This document shows positions 25,490 through 38,230 of a DNA stretch of 64,000 nt, piece after piece. Source of the DNA: Podocnemis expansa (Eukaryota > Chordata > Testudines > Podocnemididae); the NCBI GenBank assembly GCA_007922195.1, contig ML682005.1, forward strand, positions 41,470,531 through 41,534,530, written 5' to 3'. Within the stretch, counting starts at the first letter, position 1. The number at the start of each line of letters is the position of its first letter. The notes beneath the pieces are model-generated. The model ran no database searches and was not told where the DNA came from. It saw only the letters and a list, made by a program, of their open reading frames with translations. A program made the translations under genes and the position numbers.

Positions 25490-25989
25490 TACTGAAATAC
25501 TTATTTGTCATGTGTCCTTTACAACTAAAAGCCAATATTTTAACAGAAAAGTTCTGTCCCAATTACTCATCTAAATAGTTATCGGAATTCTTCTTTCTGC
25601 TTTATATAGTGAAACTTCCCAAAGGACTTTTTTTTTTTTTTTGTTAAGATACTATGGACTGGGGTAAAATTTCAAAAGCACGTAGAGTGACTAGTGTCTC
25701 ATAACCTAAAGGACTGACATATACACCCTTACAGGAACAGATAGCTAATGCTTATCACAGCAGAGAGAGGCAGGCCAAGTAATCTGCATGTATGTAGTGC
25801 CATAAAATCAAAAGTCTCAGGGATTATTGTCTATTAAAGTCCAAACAGAATCTAGGTATGACAAATTAAGGTACGCAATGTGCAATGGCAATCAATACAA
25901 ATTGTAATAGTATCAAATTGGTATTACTGTGCATAATGATACAAAAATATGAAGAAATTAATGACACAGTCTGACTTACTATACTCAAT

Positions 25990-26230
25990 GATGGAAATTA
26001 ACGCATTGGACTGGGGATCAGGAAATGGGTTTAATTCCAAACTCTTATCACAGACTCCCTGGAATGACCTTGGGAAAGTCATGTACCCCTTCAGTACTTG
26101 AAGTTTCCCATTTGTGAAATGAGGACAATAGTCCATTTGTCTGGCTTGTCTTTTTAGATTAATGATTCATTGGAGCAAGGACTGTGTCGTACTCTCTGAA
26201 TGTACTACTCCTAGCAGATTGGGGTGGGGC
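25990..26230 (+). repeat. MIR-like SINE
   Basis: The text ggactggggatcaggaaatg, then accttgggaaagtcatgtac and atttgtgaaatgaggacaat follow the MIR consensus order. Confidence 0.7.
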
Positions 26231-27021
26231 AACTACATGCTACTAAAATACTAATACTGAGCACACAACATTCCTAAAAATCTTAAGTATTTGCTGTGTC
26301 TCTCATAAGAAATGGAAGCAGTTAAGGCACTGAAATTGTGCTGACGTATTTAAGCATTATGTACATAATCTGATTGTTTTCATTTTTTTTATGACAATTG
26401 TGAAGAGTTTGTATTTTGTTTGCTTTTTAAGCAGCACAAGCAAAAAAGTACAGAGAAGTACATTTTTCTAGTTGGAATATCAAAATCTATTCATTCTCTC
26501 AACAGGCTGGCTCTCCCACCAACATTTTTAAAAAACAAAAACAAAAACAAAAACCTCACGCCCAGAACAATAATTTTGCAATTTATTGTCCAATAATATT
26601 CCATATAGTAGCAAAAAACCTGAATATCATGTTTTCAAAAAGATCATCAAGTTTTTTATATCAAAACTAGCACCTAAGTTTTGAGAGGAAACCATGAGTT
26701 AGAGTCACGGTTCAAAACACTTTTAAATCTCTGTCTCTTCAGCACAGCTATCATCTGTTCAGTCAATGTGCAAGCCAGCTTCTTTGTATTTGCATCTTAT
26801 ACTTATTTGCACCATTCAGAGTAACTACTTCATGCTCACGGGTGAGAACACATGTAGCCCTCTGGACTCCAATGGAGTTTGTGATACAACTGCTGAAAAA
26901 TATGGCCATAAGCTCTTTGGAATGGATGTGTCATTGTCATATGGCTGTTTTACCAATTCTATCACACAGTCTACTTTATGGAGTAAATAATAACTCATAT
27001 AATTTTTTAAAAAATTACTTA

Positions 27022-27159
<138 letters not shown>

Positions 27160-29199
27160 TCATTGAAAATATAAAGATGTAAGCTAAGAATAGCCTAGCA
27201 TGTGAGGTCCTGCCCATAACTGGGTCTCCTAATTGTTACCTCAGTCCAAAAATCAATAATAGTGGCAGAAGCCTCAGAAACCTACAAATAGCACATAAAA
27301 CAGAATTTTTTCCAAATGAATTAGTGCAAAGAATGGGCAACCGCTACATGAGAGGCAAACTAAAATTGTGTCACTCAAGATGTGGGCCACGAAACCAGGA
27401 CAAACCTTGCTCCTGATAGAAAAGCATGTGATTAATAACATTATTTATTTAAAAACTTTACCGTGTCCATGATGATCTTTCAAAGAACAGACATAATTAA
27501 TGCAGTGTAGAAATAAACCTGAACTGCAGCCACCACAAAATCAGAAACAGGAGTATCACACTCTAGATGTGCAGTAAGGGTTACATTCTGGCTGTTGGCA
27601 TGTCATGAAAGAATTTTGTGGCCAGGGAACATAGCCCATGCATTTTTGTGTGGATCCTCTTCCTCACACAGAGCCATTATGCACCACACCATGTTCACAG
27701 TAGCCATGTTCCATAATAAGCAATCGGCATGGGCAGCCGTGGGATCCATGATGAGCCAAAACAGTAGAGTTAAAAAAAATGCTGCTTTTGTACTATTAAT
27801 TTGCTACAGTTGGACAGGTAAAAAAAAAAAGTCTGTGATTTTAAAATTTTATTACAGCTATGATTCCCAAACCTATACAACAAATAGTACCACCTCCATA
27901 CCTTTTTGTTTATTTTATTTTTTGAATTCTGTGGCTCCTGTCACTACATAAAAATCAAATGTCCATGATAAGAGATCTGAAATTGAGCTTTTGTCAGGAC
28001 CATGACTGCTAAGATGATTTTGCTCAAGCTAAAAAATCATTGCCCACTAAACGTGTCTCCATAACTATCATACTGGGATTGGAGAGTCTATGTTTCCACA
28101 TGCTGTCTTACCCCACAGCCCAATCCATTTGTAAGACTTAATTTCCCAGATTTTTAACTTTTCAGTCTAGTTGCCAATCATTTAAAGAATAAAACTCCAC
28201 AACACAGAGGGGATAAAAATCTGTTTTCACTCATCTCTTTACATAATGAAGGCTATAATGGTGTTTTAAGGACTGTCACTTTTCTATCATCACAGGCATT
28301 GTCTTCACACTCCATTTTTAGTGACTCAGTATGTGATCAATGCTGGCAAAACAGTGTGGTTAAATCTATTTGTGAGAAAGGTACAGCTTTTGTCTACCAA
28401 AACAGTACCATAGCGGGAAATATGAAGAACAGTATGCAATATCGATTCTGGATTTGTTTTTCTTAAACTGGCTCTCAGTAATGTCATTATAATATGGATT
28501 TAGCATCAACCAGCTTTTATATTGTCCATCTGCTATTTCTGACTGCCACTTTGAGTGCATGGAATTAGAGAGTTATTGTAAGAAATGGGTTTATTTTAGA
28601 GCTGTACACAACTTGCTAATTGAATTTAACTAGTCTAGGCAAATCAAAGTCACTAAATTCCAATTGCTAAGATGGCAGCCTGTGGCTTGTTTGAAAAGTT
28701 TTGTTTTTACAAACCCCAGAACTCCAAAGAAACATCAAGAAAACCCTAGCAAAATAAAATGGTTTTCTAAAGAAACCACAGGTGCATCATTATTTTCCTC
28801 TACCCAGGTTCTCTGACTCACCTTTCCCAAGATACAGCCCCATGTCCTTCCTCATTCCCCGGCTCCACCAACAAATCCTTCAGGTACCTTTTCTGCTGGG
28901 CCTCACCAAGCTTTACTGTATGACCAAAGATTTTAGTTGGTAGACACTGAGCCCATCATTGGCTCATTCCCAGATTTTAAGGAGATGGAGATACAGTAGG
29001 GTTGCTGTTACTAAACTCCTCCACTCTAATGTCCATATTGGTGTTCTGAGAAAAGTGCAGTGTCTGACAGCAACACTATTCAACTGTAAAAAAGGGCACA
29101 GTCCTAGTGCTGCTGGGTTTGAGGTGTCCATGCTGGTTTCACGCCACTTAGTGATCATGAAAACAAAGAACTAATTGTCGATTAAACTGAGAGACAAAA

Positions 29200-29360
29200 A
29201 GAAGTGGGGACAAGGTAATATCTTTTTTTGAACCAACTTCTGTTGGTTAGAGAGACCAGCTTTGGAGCCCCATAGAGCTCTTTTTCAGATCTGGGAAAGA
29301 TAAATCCAGTGTCATGGCAAAATGCAAGGGGACACAGATTGTTTTGCATAAGCAGTTACC
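29200..29360 (+). repeat. Retroelement tail with accaacttctgttggt
   Basis: Same tail family as at 51404, plus orientation. It includes gagctctttttcagatctgg at 29275-29295, the usual continuation. It is followed by a reverse copy. Confidence 0.6.
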
Positions 29361-29559
29361 TTATATCTTAAGGGACCATTCAATGTACACTGACCCATTC
29401 AGACCTCTGCAGCCATAGGACCAAAAAAAGAGGTAGCAGGTAACAGACTGCAGTAATAAGCCATAAATCTAGGGTTGCTATAGTGTCTAGTAAAATTATT
29501 AATTTTAACTCCCAGGTTCATCTTCTGGAAGTGTGGAGGTTTCCTTTGAGGATGAAGAC

Positions 29560-29695
29560 TGATAGATCAGACATAGACTGATAAGTTTGTGAAGATTATT
29601 CACCCCCAGCAGCTCTGTGTGGCTCAAAAACTTGTCCTCACCAACAGAAGTTGGCCCAACAAAAGATATCGCCTCACATAGCTTGTCTTTCTAAT
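29560..29695 (-). repeat. Retroelement tail, reverse copy
   Basis: The reverse complement of the same tail: accaacagaagttggcccaa near 29641-29660, then gatatcgcctcac. With 29200-29360 it forms a head-to-head inverted pair about 500 bp long. Confidence 0.6.
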
Positions 29696-29696
29696 A

Positions 29697-30010
29697 CCAT
29701 AGAACCATAGAATTAAAAAGGTCATCTAGTCTAACACCCTGCCAAAATGCGGAATTTGATATATTCAAATCATCCAAGACAGATGGCTATCCAGCTACTT
29801 TCAGAAACCTCCAGTGAAGAAGCTTCCACAACTTCCCTAAGCAATCTCTTTCATTCTCCTACTGTTTTTCCTAAAATTTAATATAAATCTGCTATGCTGC
29901 AGTTTGAACCCCTAGCCTCTTTTCCTGCACCTAGTGGTAAGAGAGGACAACTTTTCTTCATCTTCTTATGGCAGCCTTTCAAGTATTTGAAGATTATCAT
30001 CATGTCACTT
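29697..30010 (-). repeat. LINE (CR1/L3-like) 3' segment, lower half of a split copy
   Basis: It begins accatagaaccatagaatt, the reverse complement of the (ATTCTATG)-type CR1 terminus. It continues with the usual 3' region as far as the DIRS junction near 30005. Confidence 0.65.
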
Positions 30011-31288
30011 CAAACCCCCCCCCCCCAAATTAACATGGAGATAGGATGCCTCCAGGTATATGCCAAGAGGAATGCAAAAGTCCCACAGGGCCATAGCTTT
30101 CTTGCAAAGGGGACAAGAGCGAGCCTCACCTTGCCTGTTTATATACAACATCTTAGCGATACTGCCTGTTTTTATGGCAATGTGATAGCCTGTCAGCTGA
30201 TCTTTGAATGTCTGGCAGGCGAGATGAACTGCTCTCAGCTCCCTGACATTGATATGAACTAGCCTGTCACAAATCAACCTGTAGCCTTGAATTCTTAGGT
30301 GGCCCAGATGGGCACCCCAGTTTGTATCTGAGGCATCTGTCGCTAGGGTCATAATCAGGGAGGGTTTTGAGAATGGGACCCTCGCACAGATGACGGTCTG
30401 GTTTGTCCACTTGAGAAAGGAATCCAAGACTGGCTTGGGCACCGAGATTATCTGGTCTAGGCTGTCCCTGGATGAGTGAAAGACTGAGGCTAACCATAAC
30501 TGAAGTGGCCTCAGGCAGAACCTCGCATGCGGGACCATGTAGGTGCAGGCCGCAAAATGCCCAAAGAGCCTCAGGCAGGTGCTATGGTTGAGTCCACTGT
30601 AGTTCTGATGAACTCTATCCTCTGTGACAAGGGTTGACCTTTCCACATTTATTAACAAGCCCAGGTTGCCAAATGTATGCTGTATGAGGATTAGGTTGGC
30701 TATGACCTGACCTCTTAAAGCCCCTTTCACCAACCAATCGTCTAAATGGACTCGAGGACTGTGAAGGGAAGCTACCGCCACCACTGTCGTACATTTCGTA
30801 AAAACTCCGGGGGCCGTGGAAAGGCCAAATGGAAGGACAGCAAACTGGAAGTAACTGTCCCCTACTAGAAATCTTAAAAACCGCCTGTGCTTTGGGATGA
30901 TAGAGATGTGGACATAGGCATCCCATAGGTCGAGGGCAGTGTACCAATCCCCTGCATCTAGGGAGAAGATCACAGATCCCAAGGAGACCATATGAAACTT
31001 TAGCTTTCTTATAAGTCTGTTCAGGCCTCTGAGGTCTAGAATGGGCCCGAGGCCTCCTTTGGACTTCAGGATCAGGAAATATCTGGAATAGAACCCCTTC
31101 CTTCTTAGATCCCGAAGTACCTCCTCTACCACCCCTAGCATGAGGAGTTGGTGGACCTTTTCTAAGAAGAGTTGGTCGTGAAAGGGGTCCCTGAAGAGGG
31201 ACGGGGAACAGGGAGGACGTAAGTGAGGGATAGTATGGAACTGGATAGAATAACCCAGTTCCACTGTCCACAGGACCCATTTGTCCAA
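30005..31288 (-). pseudogene. DIRS-type retrotransposon reverse transcriptase-RNase H (3'-truncated)
   Basis: A 427-codon open frame. Residues 60-190 show the reverse transcriptase: DLWDAYVHI (first catalytic Asp, about residue 123), PFGLSTAPGVFTK (153-165) and HLDDWL (181-186), the DIRS form of the YxDD box. RNase H follows with ATDASDTNWGAHLG (316-329), HINVRELRAV (345-354) and LYINRQGEARS (381-391). The third RNase H Asp region reads KTGS where family members have TDN. The frame ends at the junction with LINE sequence, and the tyrosine recombinase and methyltransferase-like domains of DIRS elements are absent. It is a dead copy. Confidence 0.85.
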
Positions 31289-31614
31289 GATAATCAGGTG
31301 CTATGCCCGGTGGAAATGAGCTAAGTGGCTGGAAGAAGGGAATGAGATTGATACTCTGTCCTCTGGCAAGACTTCAAAAGCTCTTCTTGGAGCCCTCCGA
31401 TTGCCTCAAGGGGCCCCCAGACTTTGAACCCAAGGAAAGTTGCCTGAGCCTATTACCACCCTGGGACCCGTTACTTTTCCCTTGTCTGTGGCCTAGGTCT
31501 TGCCTTGGGTGTTGATTGAAAGGGCAGGAAGGAGGATGAGCCTTAAACTACTTGCGCTGTGTAGCGGGGGTGTGCATCCCTAAGGACTTTAAGGTTGCTC
31601 TGGAATCCTTTAGA

Positions 31615-33587
31615 CTATGTAGGTTTCAGTCTGTTTGAGTGGAAAATAAAGATTGTCCTTAAAATGGCAAGTCTCGTACAGTTTGCTGAACCCTCTATGG
31701 TAACCCCGGAGACCTGAAGCCATGAATTACACCTCACTGAGGTGTCAGAGGCCATAATTCTAAGTGCGGCATCTGCCGCATCCAATGCTCCTTGCAAAGA
31801 GGCCTTAGTCACCGACTTGCCCTCCTCCACGACCTCAGTAAATTCCTTCTTGGGAGTCTGGCGGATGGAACCTGCAAACTTCTCCATCGAGCTCCAAGTT
31901 TTGTGGGTATAGCGACTCAGAATTGCTTGCTAATTGGCTACTCTGAGCTGCAGCCCCCCAATGGAATAAATTTTGTGTCCAAAAAGGTCCATTTTCTTGG
32001 CCTCTCTCGACTGAAGAGTGGGAGCTGGGGTCTCCTGCCTCTCCTTCTCAAAGGCACCTGTCACAAAGGGAACTTGAAGCAGTGTGAGTATAGAGAAATT
32101 CATACCCCTTAGATAGTACAAAGTATTTCTGTCCAACCTTCTTGACGGTGGGTGAAGCAGATGAAGAGGTCTGCCAAATCTCCTTCATGGACTTATCGAT
32201 AGTTTTAATAATAGGAAAGGCAACTCTAGATAGGCCCAACAGAGACAAGATATCAGTCATAAGATCTGATGACTCCTCAGTAATCTCTTGGGCCTGAATG
32301 CACATGTTAACGGCCACCCTTTTTAAGAGGTCTTGATATGTCCTTCCATCTTCTGAGGGAGATGCCGGTGTGGTGCCCGCTACATCCTCGCCAGGCGAGG
32401 TAGAGTAGGAAACCCTAGTTAATTCCCTCTCAGCCGGTGCTGGGTGTGCCAAGGCATCTCCCGAGGCCCCCTGAGGCATGGTGCCAATGGCTGCAGTGGT
32501 TGTCTCTGGTGCTGGGATGCAAGATGGGGTGGGGTCAGACTCATAGCAGTAGCCAGGTGGGATGTAGTCTCTGAACGTGCATGAGTCCATCTACTTCCCG
32601 AGGTAACCAAGAATGATCTAGTCGATTGAAGACCTTGGACTTGGTGATATGCCCAGGGTGTCCAAAAAGGCCAGGAATCAGGGTTTTGCCATTGGGGTCC
32701 CCATGGACCAGAAACTGCAGAGGACCTTGATGACTTCTATGGTGAGACATGGACCTGGAATGGCTCTACAGGGATCTCTGCGAGCCTGCCTCCGAATTTG
32801 AAGGAGACCCAGATCCTGGGGCCCATGGCAGTGCTGTAGACTTCAGCACCGGAGATGGTCACCGTGGGGAGGGTGATAAGGGAGTAGGTTTCTCTTTTGA
32901 GTGGGAAGGTCTTGGCACTAAAGAAGGGATGTTCCCTCCGAGGTCGGCACCGATCACAGTGCTCTCTATCAGGTCCCTTGCTGCCTCAAACGTTTCTGGT
33001 GTTGAGGGGTACTGAACAATCTCCACCTCATCTCCCAAATCCCCAGCGGGGGGAGGAGGGGGCACCAGTGCTGGGCTTGGTGCATCCTTCTCACGAAGGC
33101 GAACTCCCAGCTGCGGCAGAGCAGATTGCATAGCCAGATGGCCCAACACAGGTCTCACCCCACAAGCATCTTTCCTTTCATATTTATGAGGAGAACTGCC
33201 CCTCTTGCCTCTTTGTTTTTTCTTAGGCACTGGGGATAGTAAGCGATGCTGAGGTGCCGACCTTGGGGACAAGCCTTTACGGTGCCAAGAACCGTCCAGT
33301 GCCATTCTTCTACCAGGCACTGGAGCACTCTTTACCGACGCCGTGCTGATAGACGGGTCCGAGGCAGATGAAGGCAGTCTCAGGGCCCCCTCCATGAGGA
33401 AAATCTTCAACCTCTGATACTTATCTTTTAAAATCGTCAGTTGGAAGCTCTTACAAAACCTGCACTTAGCTTTGAGATGCTCCTCGCCAAGGCACTTCAG
33501 GCAGGTGGACTGTGGGTTGCTCTTTGGCACAGGCTTCTTGCAGGAATCGCAAGACTTCAAGCCTGGAAAACCAGGCATACCCCACAA
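31615..33587 (-). pseudogene. DIRS-type element gag-like ORF, broken into frames
   Basis: Three overlapping minus-strand segments (33587-32859, 32590-32048, 31887-31615) read as one gag-like protein with frame breaks. The N-terminus has paired cysteines CDSC, CLKC and CRFC around residues 13-45, a zinc-binding pattern. The C-terminal segment has LQGALDAADAALRIMAS, which I associate with turtle DIRS gag sequences. It lies directly upstream of the reverse transcriptase on the same strand. Confidence 0.7.
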
Positions 33588-33949
33588 GCGGGAAACAATG
33601 AGCTGGACAACGATCCCCTAAGGGGTTTTAACAGGTACTTAAGTCTAACTAACTTATCTAACTTTCCAACAGACCAAACTACACAACAAAAAGGGCATAG
33701 CCTGAGGAAAACAGCTAGGTGAGATCTCTCAAATGTGAGGGACTACAGAGCTGACTAGCCGCCACAGCGGTAAGAAGGAACTGACAAGGGAGTGGTCAGC
33801 GAACCCTTGTATGCAGCACTATAGGCATGTGACTCCAGGGGGCTCTGTTCAACCAGCATTGTTGCTAGGGGGAAAAAAATCTGCCGACAGTCATGCACAG
33901 CTGTGCACACACCTAGTTGGAGCAGACATCAGCGGCACTCAAAGGAGAA

Positions 33950-34550
33950 CTTTATATTGCAGACTTAAATTGAGCCCGTGATCCACCACCACTCCTATAT
34001 CCTTCTTTGGAATGCTGTTGCAAAGCCAGTCTATCCCTCATTCTGTATTTATGCTTTTGGATTTTCTTCATTAAGTGTAGCACCTGACATTTGTCTCTGT
34101 TGAATTTATCAACATCTTTCTGAATTTTAGCTCTGTCCTCCAGTGTTGCCCCCCACGCCCAGCTTTGTTTCATTTGCATATTTGATCAGTATGCTCTCTA
34201 TTCTGGGTCATAATACAGACATTAAACAACATAGGACTCAGAAATGACCCCCTGTGCAATCCCACTTGAGACCTCCCTTCAGTCAGACATCATTCTGTTA
34301 ATGGTTGCTCTTTGCTTGCGATTTTTTAATCAGTTATGTATCCACTTAATAGTAGCTCCATCAAGCCCTCATTTCTCCAGCTTAGTGTCACATGATATTC
34401 TGATAAGTGTGTCAAAAGTCTTTCCTGAAGTCTAGTGCATCTCCCTTGTCCATCAGATCTGTTACTCTGTCAAAAAAGGAACTCTAGATGGTTTGGCATG
34501 ATTTGTTTTTGGTAAATTCATATTGGTTGCAGTTGATTTTAAAAAAAATA
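33950..34550 (-). repeat. LINE (CR1/L3-like) segment, upper half of a split copy
   Basis: The phrases near 34080-34140 (acctgacatttgtctctgttgaattt) and 34300-34470 belong to the CR1/L3 3' region by recollection. The orientation is the same as 29697-30010, so the DIRS element probably lies inside one LINE copy. Confidence 0.55.
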
Positions 34551-34766
34551 TGGAAAATTTCCATTCTCTTTATAGAAAGCAGAATTTCTTGTGAATATTT
34601 GCGTCACAGCAAAAACTTAATTTTCCATCACAATTCTGGTGGAAAATTGACCACCCTTGATATTGAGCAAGCTTCTCTGAATAGCTCTAACAAAGTATTT
34701 CAACCTGAGACACGCAATACTACATTACTTCAATTACAGTCCTGAATCTCTGAAGCAGACACTTTA

Positions 34767-35280
34767 CCATAGAATCATAGAATCACAGGGTTGGAAGGGA
34801 CCCCACGAGGTCATNNNNNNNNNNNNNNNNNNNNNNNNNNNNNNNNNNNNNNNNNNNNNNNNNNNNNNNNNNNNNNNNNNNNNNNNNNNNNNNNNNNNNN
34901 NNNNNNNNNNNNNNNNNNNNNNNNNNNNNNNNNNNNNNNNNNNNNNNNNNNNNNNNNNNNNNNNNNNNNNNNNNNNNNNNNNNNNNNNNNNNNNNNNNNN
35001 NNNNNNNNNNNNNNNNNNNNNNNNNNNNNNNNNNNNNNNNNNNNNNNNNNNNNNNNNNNNNNNNNNNNNNNNNNNNNNNNNNNNNNNNNNNNNNNNNNNN
35101 NNNNNNNNNNNNNNNNNNNNNNNNNNNNNNNNNNNNNNNNNNNNNNNNNNNNNNNNNNNNNNNNNNNNNNNNNNNNNNNNNNNNNNNNNNNNNNNNNNNN
35201 NNNNNNNNNNNNNNGAATGATCACATCCCTTGATCTGCTGGTAACACTTCTTCTGATGCAATTATGCCACATTCTTTGTT
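34767..35280 (-). repeat. CR1 LINE copy interrupted by the assembly gap
   Basis: 34770-34814 is the reverse complement of a CR1 3' end (ggttggaagggaccccacga). After the gap, 35215-35280 reads on the minus strand like CR1 ORF2 sequence (accagcagatcaagggatgt). The gap therefore probably lies inside a single CR1 copy. Confidence 0.7.
34815..35214. other. Assembly gap of 400 N
   Basis: Exactly 400 undetermined bases. True length and content are unknown. Any frame read through it is meaningless. Confidence 0.99.
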
Positions 35281-36133
35281 AACAGTTTTACAATATGAAA
35301 TAGAACAACATAACTCATCCGAACTGCATCCCACCTCCATTTCCACTTTAAACACCAGGCTCTGATCCTTCAAAGAAAAAAAGGAAAGTGTGCTTTCTAC
35401 ATTTATTCTAATGCCTCTTATGGTCATTTTCAATCAGGTTTTCATGAAAAGTGATACTACTAAGGGAAAAGCTACAAGCAAGTTTTTAAAATAAAAAAAT
35501 TTGTACACATTTACATTAAGCAGACAATTTGGGCCTTCATTTTTAAGAGCCACAAACTCCAATCTGCAATATGAAGAAAGATTTTTGGGCAGGACTGAAA
35601 AAAAAAACCAGTAACTACATCTTGGACAATTAACTTTCATTTTTTAAATTAAATATTAATGCAGTTAGGTTTATTAAGTCACCTAATAACCAGCCACTTT
35701 TAACAACTTCATCCAGTTCATCTTGTTGCTTTGGTGGAACAATGTAATTATCTTACATGATTCTAAATTTATTACTTTATTTGACTGTCTGCACTCTAAG
35801 AAAGTGAAGGCTTCTTTCCATTGGGATGTAATGAAGAGTTAGAGCAAAGCCTGAGTAGTGCAAACATAATGCAAATATCTCCAGCCCCTATAATGGGCGA
35901 CTGAGCTTCCAGATTGCTTTGAAAATGGTTTCCTACTTAGGTATATAATCCTACTGAAAACAGCTAAAAATAAGCAATGAAGTATTTTGGGGAAACACTA
36001 TATTGAAATGAATTTTGTAACTTTATTATCTACGTGTTATTACAAGTTTGATTTTAGAAAACATATTTTCCAGCAGACTGAGTCTCCTCTGCTTTCCATT
36101 GAAGAACAACATGCATCTTCCTGAGAATTGTTA

Positions 36134-36292
<159 letters not shown>

Positions 36293-37114
36293 TTACACAT
36301 AGTTCAAGCTTAATGTCAAGTTGGTCAGCTGAACACTTATTCTTGTATACTTAATTTACTTTATTAATAAACAATTATCAGGATTTTAGAAAGCTCTGCT
36401 TTCTAAAAATACAAATAGCAGTGGGTGAAAACAATTGGATTTGGGATGAATTAGCTTAATTTTAATATGAACTTTCTGAATGACCATGAAATGGTCTGAG
36501 CTGCCTTCCCTCAACTCTTTTTACTTTTCCTTCAGCCTGACGTATTTAAGCTTCTTAATCACCATTAATTATAATTGAGCATGATACTAAAAGCTTTTTG
36601 GCAACCTGATGATTTAACACAATTCTGTGACTGACTGACTCTAGTCAATATTACCCTGACTCTTCTTTCAAAACACAGAACCTGAAAAAACAGAGCCATG
36701 CAAAAGGATAATGTAACTTCTGGCACAAACCCTCTTCTAATTGTAAAAGGCATTTCACAAATTAAATTCTAAATGATTCCCGTTTCCTTATTCCAAGCCT
36801 CTTAATTTGATCTGCCTTCCTTCTGTTAGTTTCCCCACAAATACAGAATGATAAAGGCATGCTGTAAAACCTTTGCATGCAACACTAGAGAAGAATAACA
36901 TACAAAGTATCATCATCGCATTTAGTATGTTAGGCTGCATAATGCAGTGATCAGATTATCTTCCCCTCCCCCATGTTAATACATGCGGGGACACACAAAA
37001 AGCAAGCACTCTGTAAAACCCTTGCCTTACATAACAGAAACTAGGCCACAGCTACTGCCTATGTAATGATTCTAAATCTAACTGGTGCTACTGTAAACAA
37101 AGTTAATCCTCGCA

Positions 37115-38230
37115 AGCAGGGATGGATTGAGGGGTTTTGGGGCGCTGGGCTGCCCATCCCACTGAGGGGCTCCCTGGCTCGGGGCTCCAGCCTCCCACCA
37201 CAGCATCCTATGAGCAGGCAGGTGCTGGGGGGGACCTTGGGGCCAGAGGCTATTTTCTATGGCACACCCACCAGCCCCCCCCTGGGGCTGGGCCATGGGC
37301 CCTCAAAGGCTGTGCCAGAGGCCATACTACTTGTCAGCCAGCCCCACACCCAGAGCAAAGCAAACATGCACTGGCCTACTTTCTGGCCCCAAAGCGACTA
37401 TCTCCCCCGCCCCACCATTCCCCCAGCACTGTCAGGGGCCATCTCAGAGCACCCACAAGGCCTGCTGGTGCTATTCCAGGCTGACCAAGACCCAGATCAC
37501 ACAGGCGCCTTTAGGGCTGGAGCAGAGGGTTAAAATTAGCCAAAATGCCCCAGAACGCTATTTTTAGGGGGCAGCTTTCTGGGACCCCCAAAAATAGGGG
37601 AACACGCCTGAATGCTGCATTCCATGGCCCTTAAAAATAGAAAGAAGGCTCTGGAACGTAGCGTTCCGGTATGTTCCCCTAGGACCGGCTCAGGGAAGGG
37701 GCTGCGGGCGCAGCGAGCCCAGCCACACCTCTCCTCCTTTCCCTGGAGGCTGCAGTGGCCCCTTCCCTTCCTGCTGGGCCCAGCAGCATGCACAGCCTGG
37801 ACCACGTCTTGGGCCTGCGTCCCCTCTTGCCAGCCAGGCAGCGCCACCCGTCAGGCTCCTTTGCCAGCATGGCAGCATGGGTAAGGGGAACCTGGGGATG
37901 GGTGCGAAGAAGGGGTCAAGATGGCAGATGAGGAGGACATGGGGGAAGAGTCTGATGGGGGGCAGTAGCTGGGGTGGGCAATTAGGTGTGGGGCGAGCAG
38001 TAACGGGTATTGAGGGCAGTAGCTGGGGTGGAAGGTAAGTGTGGGGGACAGTAGCTGGGGTGGGTAAAGGGGGATCCAGACCTGCAGGAAGGGGGCCTGG
38101 AAATTTAGGAGGGTTCTGAGGCCTGCCAAATTATACTTTAACCCATGGGCTGGAGCCTGGTGCCATCCATTTAGGTCAGAGCCTGGGGCTTCAGCCCTAT
38201 AGCCCCTGTCCTGGTCCAGCCATGCTCATG
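37115..38230. repeat. GC-rich block, probable nonautonomous repeat
   Basis: GC-rich sequence embedded in AT-rich intron, with repeated gggcagtagctggggtggg-type units near 37960-38060. Edges near gcagggatggattg and tccagccatgctc look weakly inverted. Frames on both strands lack any domain. Class not determined. Confidence 0.4.

Larger units (their letters stand above)
30005..33947 (-). mobile_element. DIRS-like retrotransposon, truncated, inserted in a LINE copy
   Basis: The order gag then RT-RNase H on the minus strand matches DIRS. 33588-33947 is 5' noncoding sequence of the element. The low-coordinate end stops at a run of twelve C beside LINE sequence (29697-30010), and LINE-like sequence resumes above 33950 in the same orientation. 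The 3' part with the recombinase and terminal repeats is missing. Confidence 0.75.

Noticed and set aside
34764..35282. Frames of 150-165 codons on both strands
   Set aside because: They read through 400 undetermined bases.
37066..37884. Frames up to 155 codons in a GC-rich block
   Set aside because: No domain, frames on all strands, and a composition typical of repeat interiors.
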